A DNA stretch of 64,000 bases from positions 186,001-250,000 of the forward strand of contig CAVQBL010000016.1 in the NCBI GenBank assembly GCA_963710715.1, read 5' to 3'. Below, piece after piece: positions 43,559-51,947 of the stretch (the stretch's first letter is position 1; each line of letters begins with the position of its first letter). The notes beneath the pieces were generated by a model. It was not told where the DNA came from, did no database searches, and worked only from the letters and a program-made list of their open reading frames with translations. The translations under genes were made by a program, and so were the position numbers. This stretch comes from CAVQBL01 sp963710715. Lineage in GTDB: Bacteria > Pseudomonadota > Gammaproteobacteria > DSM-16500.

Positions 43559-45232
43559 CTACACTTTCTTCGCCTGCGCTTTTTCCATGCTATGCATGAT
43601 GTACCACTGTTGTAGGAATGAAAGAACGTTATTCACTACCCAATACAACATCAATCCCGCTGGAAAATTGATAAATAAAATGGTGAAAACAATAGGCATC
43701 GCCATCATGATTTTTGCTTGCATAGGATCCGGTGGCGGTGGGCTCAAGCGTTGCTGTAAGAACATGGATATACCCATCACTATCGGCAATATATAATAAG
43801 GATCTTTTGCCGTGAGATCATGTATCCACAAAATAAATGGTGCTTGACGCAATTCTACATTTTCAATCAATACCCAATAAAGACCAATAAAAACTGGAAT
43901 TTGAATTAAAATCGGCAAGCACCCACTCATTGGGTTTACTTTTTCTTTTTTGTAAAGCTCAAGCGTTGCTTGGGTAAATTTTTGTTTATCTTCACCATAA
44001 CGTTCTTTCAACGAGTTGATACGCGGTTGAAGATTTTTCAATGCACTCATTGAACGATAACTTTTTGCAGAAAGCTGATAAAACATTAATTTGATAATCA
44101 GCGTGACAAGAACAATAGACCAACCCCAATTACCTACTACACTATAAATTTGCTTCATCATCCAAAAGATAGCAACAGAGATAAACCAAAACCATCCATA
44201 ATCAATCGTCAATTGCAATCCGGGAGCTACTTTTTCTAATTCAGTCGCATCTGTGGGTCCTGCATAGAATTTTGCTTTGGTTTCAACTGTTGCTCCTGGA
44301 CTTGCTGTCACTGTAGGTCCAAGCATGCCAATCGTATGTAAACCATCTTTAGTGACTCGAGTAAAATATTGTGAAGTCGTGTTTTGCTCAGGAGCCCATG
44401 CACTAATAAAATAGTGTTGGATCATTGCAGCCCAACCACCCGTAATACTTTGGTTGAAAGGTTTATTCGCCATATCTTTAAAAGTAATTTTTTGGAAAGG
44501 TTTTTCAGGACTGGATACAGCTGCACCAAAATAGGTTGCTAAATTAACAAATCCTTGTGAATCGGCTGGAGGCGTATCCTTACGCATTAATTGCGCATAG
44601 AAATTTCCTTCCCAAGGTTTTTTAGATTGATTATCAACTTTATAAGCAACACCGATTTCATAACTGTCTTTTTTAAAAATAAAAATCTTAGTAACTTTTA
44701 AACCTTCCTTGTTATGCCAAGCTAATTTGACTTGTATTTCCTTTTGACCATCGGTAGCGGTATACCCGCTCACTTCTGAATTATAAAGTGCTTGGCCTTT
44801 GGAAGTATCTGGACCGACTGAGCTTAACAAACCGCTTTGTGCAATGTATCTATTTTCAGGCGAGTCATTCAGCAATAAAAACGGTGCTGTAGAATTTAAT
44901 TGTTGAGGAAATTTGGGCAATTTAACTTGAACAATGTTTCCGCCCAGTGCATCGATATCGACCTCTAATACATTGGTTGCAACATGAATGATATGTGAAC
45001 TTGCACTTCTCGCTGTTGCTTCCGGTGCTGTAGCAGTAGAAGAGACTGCTTTCGTTGTTGTTGCAATCTCAGGCACATAATTATTTGCTGCTGCTGAAAC
45101 AGTGGTTGTTTGACTTGCTGTGCTTTGAACAGGAGCATGTTCCCTGTCCCACGATTGATAAAGTAAAAAACCAATCATAGCAAGCAAGATATATAATGTA
45201 ATTCGTAAGTAATCAATCATAGTCGTCATCAT
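43559..45232 (-). CDS. yidC: membrane protein insertase YidC
   Basis: A YidC of about 557 residues. The first transmembrane helix (Y-L-R-I-T-L-Y-I-L-L-A-M-I-G-F) is followed by a Ser/Thr/Ala-rich linker, the large periplasmic beta domain, then the core helices with M-S-G-C-L-P-I-L-I-Q-I-P-V-F-I-G and P-A-G-L-M-L-Y-W-V-V-N-N. I start at 45232 (M-M-T-T-M-I-D-Y-L), since the upstream part overlaps yidD. The ATG at 45220 is an alternative. Confidence 0.95.
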   Translation of the reverse strand: MMTTMIDYLRITLYILLAMIGFLLYQSWDREHAPVQSTASQTTTVSAAANNYVPEIATTTKAVSSTATAPEATARSASSHIIHVATNVLEVDIDALGGNIVQVKLPKFPQQLNSTAPFLLLNDSPENRYIAQSGLLSSVGPDTSKGQALYNSEVSGYTATDGQKEIQVKLAWHNKEGLKVTKIFIFKKDSYEIGVAYKVDNQSKKPWEGNFYAQLMRKDTPPADSQGFVNLATYFGAAVSSPEKPFQKITFKDMANKPFNQSITGGWAAMIQHYFISAWAPEQNTTSQYFTRVTKDGLHTIGMLGPTVTASPGATVETKAKFYAGPTDATELEKVAPGLQLTIDYGWFWFISVAIFWMMKQIYSVVGNWGWSIVLVTLIIKLMFYQLSAKSYRSMSALKNLQPRINSLKERYGEDKQKFTQATLELYKKEKVNPMSGCLPILIQIPVFIGLYWVLIENVELRQAPFILWIHDLTAKDPYYILPIVMGISMFLQQRLSPPPPDPMQAKIMMAMPIVFTILFINFPAGLMLYWVVNNVLSFLQQWYIMHSMEKAQAKKV

Positions 45233-45233
45233 T

Positions 45234-45488
45234 TTAAGTTCTTTTCCGTGAAATTTCTTTAGGAACGGGATCAAATCCACCTGGGTGCCAAGGATGGCAA
45301 CGCAAAATTCGTTTTACTCCAAAAACACACCCTTTAATACAACCATGTAACTTAATTGCGTCAATTGTATAAGAAGAGCAGGAAGGATGAAAACGACAGC
45401 ATTGACCCAGTAGAGGACTTATTAAATATTGGTATGCCCGTAATATTAACGTGAGGCATTTCGATACTGTGACAGTAATCTTTCCCAC
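45234..45488 (-). CDS. yidD: membrane protein insertion efficiency factor YidD
   Basis: An 84-residue YidD with the family motif Y-Q-Y-L-I-S-P-L-L-G-Q-C-C-R-F-H-P-S-C-S-S-Y and H-P-W-H-P-G-G-F-D-P-V-P. It helps membrane protein insertion. The start shown is GTG at 45486-45488, overlapping rnpA by 43 bp; a slightly later start is possible. It lies in the conserved rpmH-rnpA-yidD-yidC order. Confidence 0.9.
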   Translation of the reverse strand: MGKITVTVSKCLTLILRAYQYLISPLLGQCCRFHPSCSSYTIDAIKLHGCIKGCVFGVKRILRCHPWHPGGFDPVPKEISRKRT

Positions 45489-45814
45489 AACTTATCTATA
45501 CCTTCTCGCAATTTTATTTTATCTAGAGTATCACATTGTTGGCGTGCGATCACAATGATATCTAACCCTTTTAAATGCTCTTGATGAGCTTTAAAACTCT
45601 CTCTTACCACACGTTTAATCTGATTTCTATCGACTGCGCGGTTGGCAACGCGTTTCCCTACGATAATACCTAACCTAGCATGTTCCAAATGGTTGGGTTT
45701 ATATAGGGCTAACAAATGCTTCTGAGTGGCCTTTTCTGATTTATCAAATAAGGACTTAAATTCTGATTTGTCTGTTAGTCTTTGTTGTTTTGAAAAGCGC
45801 AAGTATTTTTTCAA
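45446..45814 (-). CDS. rnpA: ribonuclease P protein component
   Basis: A 122-residue RnpA: R-L-T-D-K-S-E-F-K-S-L-F at the start, A-R-L-G-I-I-V-G-K-R-V-A-N-R-A-V-D-R-N-Q-I at the RNA-binding helix, and D-I-I-V-I-A-R-Q near the end. It binds the RNase P RNA to process tRNA 5' ends. The best start is a TTG (45812-45814), 13 bp after the rpmH stop, with no strong Shine-Dalgarno. Translation may be coupled to rpmH. Confidence 0.92.
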   Translation of the reverse strand: MKKYLRFSKQQRLTDKSEFKSLFDKSEKATQKHLLALYKPNHLEHARLGIIVGKRVANRAVDRNQIKRVVRESFKAHQEHLKGLDIIVIARQQCDTLDKIKLREGIDKLWERLLSQYRNASR

Positions 45815-45827
45815 TATGAATTGTTAC

Positions 45828-45962
45828 TTATGCACTAAGTTTTTCGCGGCCTTTAGCGCGACGTCTGCTTAAAACGTTACGGCCATTTTTAGTTGCCATA
45901 CGAGCGCGAAAACCGTGGGTTCTTTTGCGTTTTATAACGCTAGGTTGGAATGTTCTTTTCAT
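45828..45962 (-). CDS. rpmH: 50S ribosomal protein L34
   Basis: A 44-residue L34: M-K-R-T-F-Q-P-S-V-I-K-R-K-R-T-H-G-F-R at the N-terminus, then A-T-K-N-G-R-N-V-L-S-R-R-R-A-K-G-R. It is the first gene of the rpmH-rnpA-yidD-yidC-mnmE series. The 387 bp gap upstream holds its promoter and a candidate replication origin. Very short, but unmistakable. Confidence 0.96.
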   Translation of the reverse strand: MKRTFQPSVIKRKRTHGFRARMATKNGRNVLSRRRAKGREKLSA

Positions 45963-46089
45963 AGTCTTATACTCAAAATAGTTTCTTAAATCAGGGCGGT
46001 TATCATAAAGGTCTTTGTTTTTTTTGTCAAATACCTGTCATTGAGCTGTAGCGGCAAATTAGAGATGTTCTCTCTGTCAATTTAGCTAT

Positions 46090-46312
46090 ACCCACCATAA
46101 GCACTATAAATTAAATTAATTTAAATATATTTAAAGCTTATTAGTTTTTAATATATAGCAAGGATTTTTCTGTGGATAAATAATATATTATCAGTTTATT
46201 CAAAGTGTTATAGATGTATAATTCTGTGTGATACCATTCACTATCTTGTTGCTTTGTTGGGGATGAATCTGGGTAAGTGCAAGGTAAGTCTGTTATCCTC
46301 CTCTTTTACACA
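46090..46312. other. candidate replication origin (oriC) between rpmH and folC
   Basis: The 387 bp intergenic gap holds a long AT-rich run (46108-46160 and 46178-46200). It has one perfect DnaA box TGTGGATAA (46171-46179, TTATCCACA on the other strand) and TTTTACACA (46304-46312), which fits TTWTNCACA. A further weak box TTATCCTCC is near 46293. Its site upstream of rpmH is typical of gammaproteobacterial origins. Two clear boxes are few, so this remains a candidate. The divergent rpmH and folC promoters also lie here. Confidence 0.5.
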
Positions 46313-46349
46313 AGTAATACAGTGCTAGATACTTGGCTATAAACAGGAT

Positions 46350-47606
46350 ATGAGTCAGCAAATGAGAGATAAAAATATAAAAGAATGGTTAGATCACATC
46401 CATTCTCTACATGTAACTGAAATGGACTTAAGCTTGGAAAGAACCCGAGAAGTTGCAGATCGCTTGGGTTTATTACGGCCATCTTATTCTGTGATTACAG
46501 TAGGAGGAACCAATGGCAAAGGTTCTTGTGTGGCGGGACTAGAAGCAATCTATAAAGCATCGGATTATCGAGTTGGAGCATTCACATCACCGGTATTATT
46601 TAGACATAACGAATATGCACGTGTACAAGGCATAGATGCAACGGATGCAGACTTTTGTCAGGCGTTTGCAGAAGTGGATACAGCAAGAAAAGAAATTACT
46701 CTGACACCATTTGAATTTACTACACTCGCGACATTTATTATTTTTCAGAATGCCAATCTAGATGTTTGCTTATTAGAAGTGGGTTTAGGTGGACGTTTTG
46801 ATGCAGTTAATATTATTGATGCTGATGTTTCGATAGTAGCAAGTATTGGCATTGATCACGCGGCTATTTTGGGGAACACGCGAGAATTAATTGCATGTGA
46901 GAAAGCAGGAATTTTCCGTTCGGATCGTCCAGCAATTTGTGGAGATTTTAATCCACCCCAAACACTCATTGATGCTGCGCGTGAAATAAAATCATTTCTT
47001 TACTGCCAGGCAAAAGATTTTGGTTACGAAGAAAAAGAAACACATTGGTCATGGAGGAGTAAAAAAACGAAGTTAGAAAATTTACCATTACCTCGTCTTG
47101 CTCTACAAAATATGTCTTCTGTATTGATGGCAGTTGAGTTAATGCAAGCAAAATTACCCGTTGAACGTTTCGCCATTGATAAAGCGTTAGCAGAAGTGAA
47201 TTTAACCGGAAGAATTCAAGTTGTTAAAGGTCCAGTGACGCATATTTTTGATGTATCACATAATCCTGCTGCTGCAGAATTTTTAGCAAACTATCTGCAT
47301 GAAAATAAATGCACCGGGAAAACGCGCGCGGTATTTTCTATGCTAGCAGATAAAGATATTATTGGAACACTTGAAGTGATAAAAAAACATATTGATGCTT
47401 GGTATATTTCTGCGTTACACGTTAAACGTGGAGCATCAATGAAAATATTATTAGATTGTTTTCAAAAAACAAAAATAAAAAATAGAAAAGAAAATTCTTC
47501 TATTGCAGAAGCTTTTAAAAACGCAATAAATGAATCACAACCCGGCGATCGTGTCGTTGTGTTTGGGTCGTTTCACACGGTGGCAAATGCTCTGCTCGTT
47601 CAGTGA
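46350..47606 (+). CDS. folC: dihydrofolate synthase / folylpolyglutamate synthase
   Basis: A 418-residue Mur-ligase-fold enzyme that adds glutamate to dihydropteroate and folates. ATP loop: T-V-G-G-T-N-G-K-G-S-C-V-A-G. Others: F-T-S-P-V-L-F-R-H-N-E, E-V-G-L-G-G-R-F-D-A-V-N, S-I-G-I-D-H-A-A-I-L-G and F-D-V-S-H-N-P-A-A. Normal length. It is an isolated gene facing the convergent fic gene. Confidence 0.95.
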   Translation: MSQQMRDKNIKEWLDHIHSLHVTEMDLSLERTREVADRLGLLRPSYSVITVGGTNGKGSCVAGLEAIYKASDYRVGAFTSPVLFRHNEYARVQGIDATDADFCQAFAEVDTARKEITLTPFEFTTLATFIIFQNANLDVCLLEVGLGGRFDAVNIIDADVSIVASIGIDHAAILGNTRELIACEKAGIFRSDRPAICGDFNPPQTLIDAAREIKSFLYCQAKDFGYEEKETHWSWRSKKTKLENLPLPRLALQNMSSVLMAVELMQAKLPVERFAIDKALAEVNLTGRIQVVKGPVTHIFDVSHNPAAAEFLANYLHENKCTGKTRAVFSMLADKDIIGTLEVIKKHIDAWYISALHVKRGASMKILLDCFQKTKIKNRKENSSIAEAFKNAINESQPGDRVVVFGSFHTVANALLVQ

Positions 47607-47653
47607 AGAAAACAAGGTCAGCCCTAATAGTATAGGCCCTACCATCTTTTCAC

Positions 47654-48838
47654 TCATTCAACTACTTGCCCAGCACCTTCGCTTAGAATATCCAAATATT
47701 CTTGATAAGCATAAATTTTATTACGTGCTTTACCCGTTATCTCTCTCACAATCCCAAGAGATGCTAAATGGTGCAGTGCTTTATTTGCTGTTGGTAATGT
47801 CATATTGCAATATTCAACTACTTTTTTTGCTTCTGTAATAGGATGTTTTTGCAGATAGTTGTGAACTATTAACGTAGAAGTAGATGCTTTACCAATTGCC
47901 GCTATCTTTTTATGATCGCCAGTAAACAGGTTTAAAATCTTTTGCACGGTTTCTACTGCCTGATTTGCTGTTTCAATAACACCTTTTAGAAAAAACTGAA
48001 TCCATTCTTCCCAATCTCCTGTTTCACGAACAAGCTGCAAATGATCATAATAAGACTGTCGATGCGTTTTAAAATATAAACTGAGATAAAGCATAGGCTC
48101 GCGCATAATTCCTTCTACGCATAAAATAAAAGTAATCAATAGACGGCCTAAACGTCCATTTCCATCTAAAAATGGGTGAATCGTTTCAAATTGATGATGT
48201 GCGAGTGCAGCTTTGATTAATGTAGGCAACGTGACTGTTTCATCATGCAAAAATTTTTCTAATGCACCCAATAAACTCATTACTTTGTCCGGCGGTGGTG
48301 GAACAAATGTTGCATTGCCTGGTCGTGTACCACCGATCCAATTTTGTGATTGGCGAAATTCACCTGGCTGTTTGGAACTACCACGCCCTTTGTTTAGTAA
48401 TACTTCGTGCATTTCTCGAATAAGACGCAAAGAAAGAGGAAAACCATCTTGAATTCGCTTCAGACCATGTTCCATTGCTGCTACATAATTTGAAACTTCA
48501 ACTACATCTTGATTAGGTACTCCTGCTACCTTATGGTTTTCATATAATAAAAGATCTGAAAGTGAAGACTGTGTTCCTTCAATTTGCGAAGAAAGAACAG
48601 CTTCTTTTCTTATGTACATATATAAGAATAAAGAAGGATCAGGCAAAATAATACTTAACCCATCCAAGCGTCCAAGTGCCACATTTGCTTGATCCAATAA
48701 AGGATAGACTTTCTCCATTTCAATAGCCGGTACGGGAGGCAAAGGCTTGGGCACATAAGAGTGATAGGTTTCGCTTGTAACGGAACTCTTTATATATTCA
48801 CCTACTCGTTCTGAGAATGCTGTCAATTTGACCTCCAT
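47654..48838 (-). CDS. Fic domain protein with winged-helix C-terminus
   Basis: A protein of about 394 residues that carries the AMPylation motif H-P-F-L-D-G-N-G-R-L-G-R. The N-terminal inhibitory motif S-S-Q-I-E-G fits the (S/T)xxxE(G/N) rule, with the Glu that blocks ATP in class II Fic proteins. The C-terminal 75 residues look like a winged helix (Y-C-N-M-T-L-P-T-A-N-K-A-L-H-H-L). I start at 48838; a TTG four codons later, with GGAGG at ideal spacing, is a real alternative. Self-regulation is possible given the repeats in front. Confidence 0.85.
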   Translation of the reverse strand: MEVKLTAFSERVGEYIKSSVTSETYHSYVPKPLPPVPAIEMEKVYPLLDQANVALGRLDGLSIILPDPSLFLYMYIRKEAVLSSQIEGTQSSLSDLLLYENHKVAGVPNQDVVEVSNYVAAMEHGLKRIQDGFPLSLRLIREMHEVLLNKGRGSSKQPGEFRQSQNWIGGTRPGNATFVPPPPDKVMSLLGALEKFLHDETVTLPTLIKAALAHHQFETIHPFLDGNGRLGRLLITFILCVEGIMREPMLYLSLYFKTHRQSYYDHLQLVRETGDWEEWIQFFLKGVIETANQAVETVQKILNLFTGDHKKIAAIGKASTSTLIVHNYLQKHPITEAKKVVEYCNMTLPTANKALHHLASLGIVREITGKARNKIYAYQEYLDILSEGAGQVVE

Positions 48839-48939
48839 AATAAAGGAAAATACCATTTCGTTTATTAAGCTTAACTCTAACTAAAAGAACTTTATTAAGC
48901 AATAGCGTTAATAAAGAAAAATGTCTTTTCCTTTATTAT
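48837..48939. promoter_or_regulatory. inverted and direct repeats in front of the Fic gene
   Basis: ATAATAAAGGAAAA (48837-48850) and its exact complement TTTTCCTTTATTAT (48926-48939) flank two copies of TTTATTAAGC (48861-48870, 48891-48900). A further near copy, TTAATAAAGAAAAA, lies at 48908. The cluster lies in the promoter region and may be a multi-site operator, possibly for the winged helix of the Fic protein itself. This is inference from arrangement. Confidence 0.5.
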
Positions 48940-49025
48940 AAAAGTCAAAGGGGTCTACCCCATTTCTTTCTCATTTCTCTTGCTAATTGTTAGAGCTCTC
49001 CTGAGCCAGCGTTGATCAATCTATC

Positions 49026-49075
49026 TTGACAGTTAGTTAATATCATACCATAATTTGGTATTATATTGGTATTAT
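49026..49075 (+). promoter_or_regulatory. promoter and operator of the VapBC/FitAB pair
   Basis: A perfect -35 TTGACA (49026-49031), 17 bp spacing and CATAAT (49049-49054) form a strong sigma70-type promoter. Overlapping it is the dyad ATACC-ATAATTT-GGTAT, followed by a direct repeat of GGTATTATA. These repeats are likely the binding sites of the RHH antitoxin. The antitoxin ATG follows at 49089. Confidence 0.65.
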
Positions 49076-49088
49076 AAAGAGGTATTAA

Positions 49089-49352
49089 ATGTCGACTACA
49101 AACTTTAACCTTCGAGGAATAGACCCTAAGGTAATGGCCATGCTTAAGTGTGAAGCTGAAAAACAGCACACTAGCATCAATTTATTGATTTTAAAGTGCA
49201 TTGAGCAAAGTATCGGGTACAGTCACAAAATAAATAGGCCAACCTATCACGATCTAGATTATCTTGCTGGAACGTGGCGAGAGGAAGATGCAAAGGTATT
49301 TAAAGAGAACACCAAGTATTTCGAAAAAATTGATAAGGATCTTTGGTCATGA
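49089..49352 (+). CDS. FitA/VapB-like RHH antitoxin
   Basis: An 87-residue protein. F-N-L-R-G-I-D-P-K-V-M-A-M-L-K-C-E-A-E and S-I-N-L-L-I-L-K-C-I-E-Q are the FitA-type ribbon-helix-helix. The C-terminal part D-Y-L-A-G-T-W-R-E-E-D-A-K-V-F resembles toxin-binding tails with D-x-L-A-G-T-W. The stop overlaps the toxin start (ATGA). A strong promoter and operator precede it. Confidence 0.85.
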   Translation: MSTTNFNLRGIDPKVMAMLKCEAEKQHTSINLLILKCIEQSIGYSHKINRPTYHDLDYLAGTWREEDAKVFKENTKYFEKIDKDLWS

Positions 49353-49759
49353 GACCTATTTTGTTTGATACCAATGCATATACGGCTTTTAAATTAGCCG
49401 ACAAATCCATTGTCGAAATCATAAAGCATGCGGAAACAATTGCCATGAGTCCTATTGTACTTGGCGAATTACTGGGCGGTTTTGATAGCGGAAATAAAGC
49501 AAAAAAGAACCGCGAAGAATTACAACAATTCTTAAGTTCTTCCAGAATTAGGATTTATCCTATGACGAATGATACTGCTAATTTTTATAGCCAAATTTAT
49601 GTCGCTCTTAAGAGTAAAGGGAAACCAATACCTACAAATGACATGTGGATCGCAGCACAATCCTTAGAGCATGGTTGCGCATTATGTACTTATGATAAGC
49701 ATTTTAAGGTAATAGAAGGGTTAGTCACTGGGAATACATGTGCTGAGTTAATTACTTAA
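49349..49759 (+). CDS. PIN-domain toxin (VapC/FitB type)
   Basis: A PIN RNase of about 136 residues. L-F-D-T-N-A-Y-T-A-F-K gives the first catalytic Asp, V-L-G-E-L-L-G-G-F the Glu and N-D-M-W-I-A-A-Q the third acidic residue, followed by L-C-T-Y-D-K-H-F. It probably cleaves a tRNA or rRNA when free. The ATG at 49349 overlaps the antitoxin stop; an upstream TTG in the same frame is less likely. Confidence 0.88.
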   Translation: MRPILFDTNAYTAFKLADKSIVEIIKHAETIAMSPIVLGELLGGFDSGNKAKKNREELQQFLSSSRIRIYPMTNDTANFYSQIYVALKSKGKPIPTNDMWIAAQSLEHGCALCTYDKHFKVIEGLVTGNTCAELIT

Positions 49760-49785
49760 CAAGCGACTTAAAAAATTTTGCTAAA

Positions 49786-50686
49786 TTACTTTTGTGCCAA
49801 AATAAATGTTTTTACCCGCGCTAGTAAATCATCTTTTAACTCGGGTATGACATGCCCATTCATGCCACAAGATCTCTGGACTCACATATTGTTCGGTATT
49901 CTTAGAAGAGGTGTTGTGCGTATTGAGAATCTTCTGACCCACAAAAATGCAGGCTAGGAAACGATAGCTTCGATGTGTCTTTGTAGTAGGTTGTTTCTAT
50001 TTCCGTATTATCCGATTTCCATCCAGACATGGATACTAAAAATCGTAATTTATTATTTTTCAATTTTATTTTATTCTTCTGTAGTTGCTGCATAAACAAT
50101 CCAGCAATTGCTGCACCTTCACACATTCCAACGATACCATCAAATGGACCATATAAATTATACATATTAACAATATAATCCAAGGTTGCTTCTAACATCT
50201 TAATTTGATCTGGATAGGCATATTTATCTTGCATGTATGCAAATGCGCGCCACATTAATTCGCCGCTTATCTTTTCTTGGAAATTTGCCTCGAAGTTTTT
50301 CTGAGTAATAGCACACTGAATTTTTTCAGTCATATTTTCATCTAATGACCTTCCGAAACTTCGGAAAAGACTCCACCCAAAATAATTGCTACTTGCTAAA
50401 TATTTCCCAGCTTTATGTAAAGTAGGGAAAAGCAACGGTATGGCAGGAACATTTGAAAATCCATTGATGAATGTCCAATCGCATTCATTTTGAAAAGTGT
50501 CTATCCAATTATTCAACTCCATTAAATACTTTGACAGCTTGGCATCAATTCCTGTGCCATGTAAGAAAAGAATATTTAATTTCTTTTCTGATTTTATTAT
50601 ATTTACAGAATCATTGATTTATGCTTAATGATCTCTGGAATACTGTTTTGATTTAGCTGATCAGTTATATATTTTTCATAACTCAT
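49786..50686 (-). pseudogene. decayed FSH1-type serine hydrolase
   Basis: An alpha/beta-hydrolase of the FSH1 group broken by at least three frameshifts. Its start (M-S-Y-E-K-Y-I-T-D-Q-L at 50686) runs out of frame near 50600. The main open part has K-K-L-N-I-L-F-L-H-G-T-G-I-D-A, the nucleophile region G-M-C-E-G-A-A-I-A-G with Glu where Ser would be expected, and C-G-S-E-D for the acid. It stops at 49902. After it, in shifted frames, N-T-E-Q-Y-V-S-P-E-I-L-W-H-E-W and H-V-I-P-E-L-K-D-D-L complete the C-terminus. Confidence 0.8.
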
Positions 50687-50767
50687 TATAGTATTGTTAT
50701 TTTCAAATATGTTAGTATCTACTTGCACCAAATTACCGCACGAATCTAAAGATGAGAGGAGAATAAC

Positions 50768-51217
50768 GTGTTAAAAAAAATTAAATATATGGTAGGCACA
50801 ATTCTGATCTTTATCGGATTTTTTTCTCCTTTTGCCTATGCCAAGACCCTCTGTACGTTTGAAATTGTTAACGATGCTCAACCGTTACCTAATGGTGCGT
50901 TGCCAATTGCTTATTTAACACATATTGATGCTACTGATCCACGGTTAAATACTCATTGGGTAACATCAACGCTTAAACCTAACGGAAAGATTGCTATTAC
51001 TAGCGATTTTGGTCCTCCTATTTGCGATGATAAAGGGAGAGCATTACTTGGACCTTATGTTACATTAGGAACCTTTTGGCAAGATGGCAATGGGATGTAT
51101 CAGGGCAAAATATATCAAGGGGGGTTAACTGAAAACGTTACAAGTTTAAGCAGCTTATTTTTTGGATCGTGGACATCACCTACCAACAATGTTGTTCCTC
51201 TTGCGCCTAATCCATAA
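50768..51217 (+). CDS. exported hypothetical protein
   Basis: A 149-residue protein with a clear signal ending A-Y-A at about residue 25. The GTG start has GAGGAG just upstream. The mature part includes two cysteines (T-L-C-T-F, P-P-I-C-D-D) that may pair, the D-F-G-P-P-I-C motif and a Gly/Asn-rich end. It lies alone between two decaying genes. Not recognised. Confidence 0.65.
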   Translation: MLKKIKYMVGTILIFIGFFSPFAYAKTLCTFEIVNDAQPLPNGALPIAYLTHIDATDPRLNTHWVTSTLKPNGKIAITSDFGPPICDDKGRALLGPYVTLGTFWQDGNGMYQGKIYQGGLTENVTSLSSLFFGSWTSPTNNVVPLAPNP

Positions 51218-51280
51218 AATATTTGTTCCGCACTTCAATTGAATTCAGAATTTGGTGCGAAGATTTTAGATGACATTGCA

Positions 51281-51382
51281 CTATCGTGCGCTTAACAATT
51301 TAGAGGCTCTTGCTTTAGACATCTCTAAAATTTTATTTAATTCATCAATAACAAGTTGAAACTTATCAGGATCAAAAAATTA
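51281..51382 (-). pseudogene. C-terminal gene remnant
   Basis: Minus-strand open codons ending at TAG (51281-51283) read F-F-D-P-D-K-F-Q-L-V-I-D-E-L-N-K-I-L-E then S-K-A-R-A-S-K-L-L-S-A-R. They are preceded after one in-frame TAA by R-G-Q-I-A-P-S-E-K-W. It looks like the last piece of a broken gene whose 5' part is overwritten by the 51417 gene. Family not recognised. The rest of 51218-51416 shows nothing. Confidence 0.4.
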
Positions 51383-51416
51383 CCATTTTTCTGAAGGCGC
51401 GATTTGACCCCTAGCC

Positions 51417-51839
51417 TTATCTCGGAGATGGAGATTGTGATCGGGATGAAGGGGAGGATGACGATGGCGATGGTGAATTTTCAGATGACGCGTCGCTTGA
51501 GGAATGACGATTGGGGTCTATTTTAAGGGTCTTTTTTTTCTGTTGAAGATCTTTTATCTGTTCTTGTAGGGGACTGCTGTTTTCTTTTACCTTTTTCATT
51601 CCTTCTTTTATTTGTCTTTCGCATACTGCTATTTCATTGCGAATCGCGGTTTTTTTTGCTTCAGAGGTTGCTTCTAACAGGTCATCATTTAAAGTGGATA
51701 TCCTATACTTTATATCAAATATATTTTCACATAACAGATTATTATATTTTTCTTTGCAGTTATCCAATTTTGATCTAACTCCCTTAAGCTCATCTTTTTT
51801 CTCTTCTTTATTACCGCTAAACAATGCAAGCTTCGTCAT
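51417..51839 (-). CDS. coiled-coil protein with Ser/Pro-rich tail (paralogue A)
   Basis: About 140 residues. I start at the ATG at 51839 (M-T-K-L-A-L-F-S-G), which has GGGAG ten bases before it; the frame opens 15 codons earlier. The centre is a coiled coil with L-L-C-E-N-I-F-D-I-K-Y, E-A-T-S-E-A-K-K and C-E-R-Q-I-K-E-G, all shared with the neighbour at 51948. The last 30 residues are nearly only Ser, Pro and Arg. It is the last gene of a leftward operon with two other unknown proteins. Confidence 0.6.
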   Translation of the reverse strand: MTKLALFSGNKEEKKDELKGVRSKLDNCKEKYNNLLCENIFDIKYRISTLNDDLLEATSEAKKTAIRNEIAVCERQIKEGMKKVKENSSPLQEQIKDLQQKKKTLKIDPNRHSSSDASSENSPSPSSSSPSSRSQSPSPR

Positions 51840-51947
51840 GAGATTTTTTCTCCCGATACCAATATATGTATAATTTGTTATCATACTTGTTTAAAAACAC
51901 TTTTTCAAGCGCCTTTACTCTTTCTTAGACTGAAATAGTATCTGAGA

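Noticed and set aside
47607..47653. Terminator between folC and the convergent Fic gene
   Set aside because: The possible stem is too imperfect and has no T-run.
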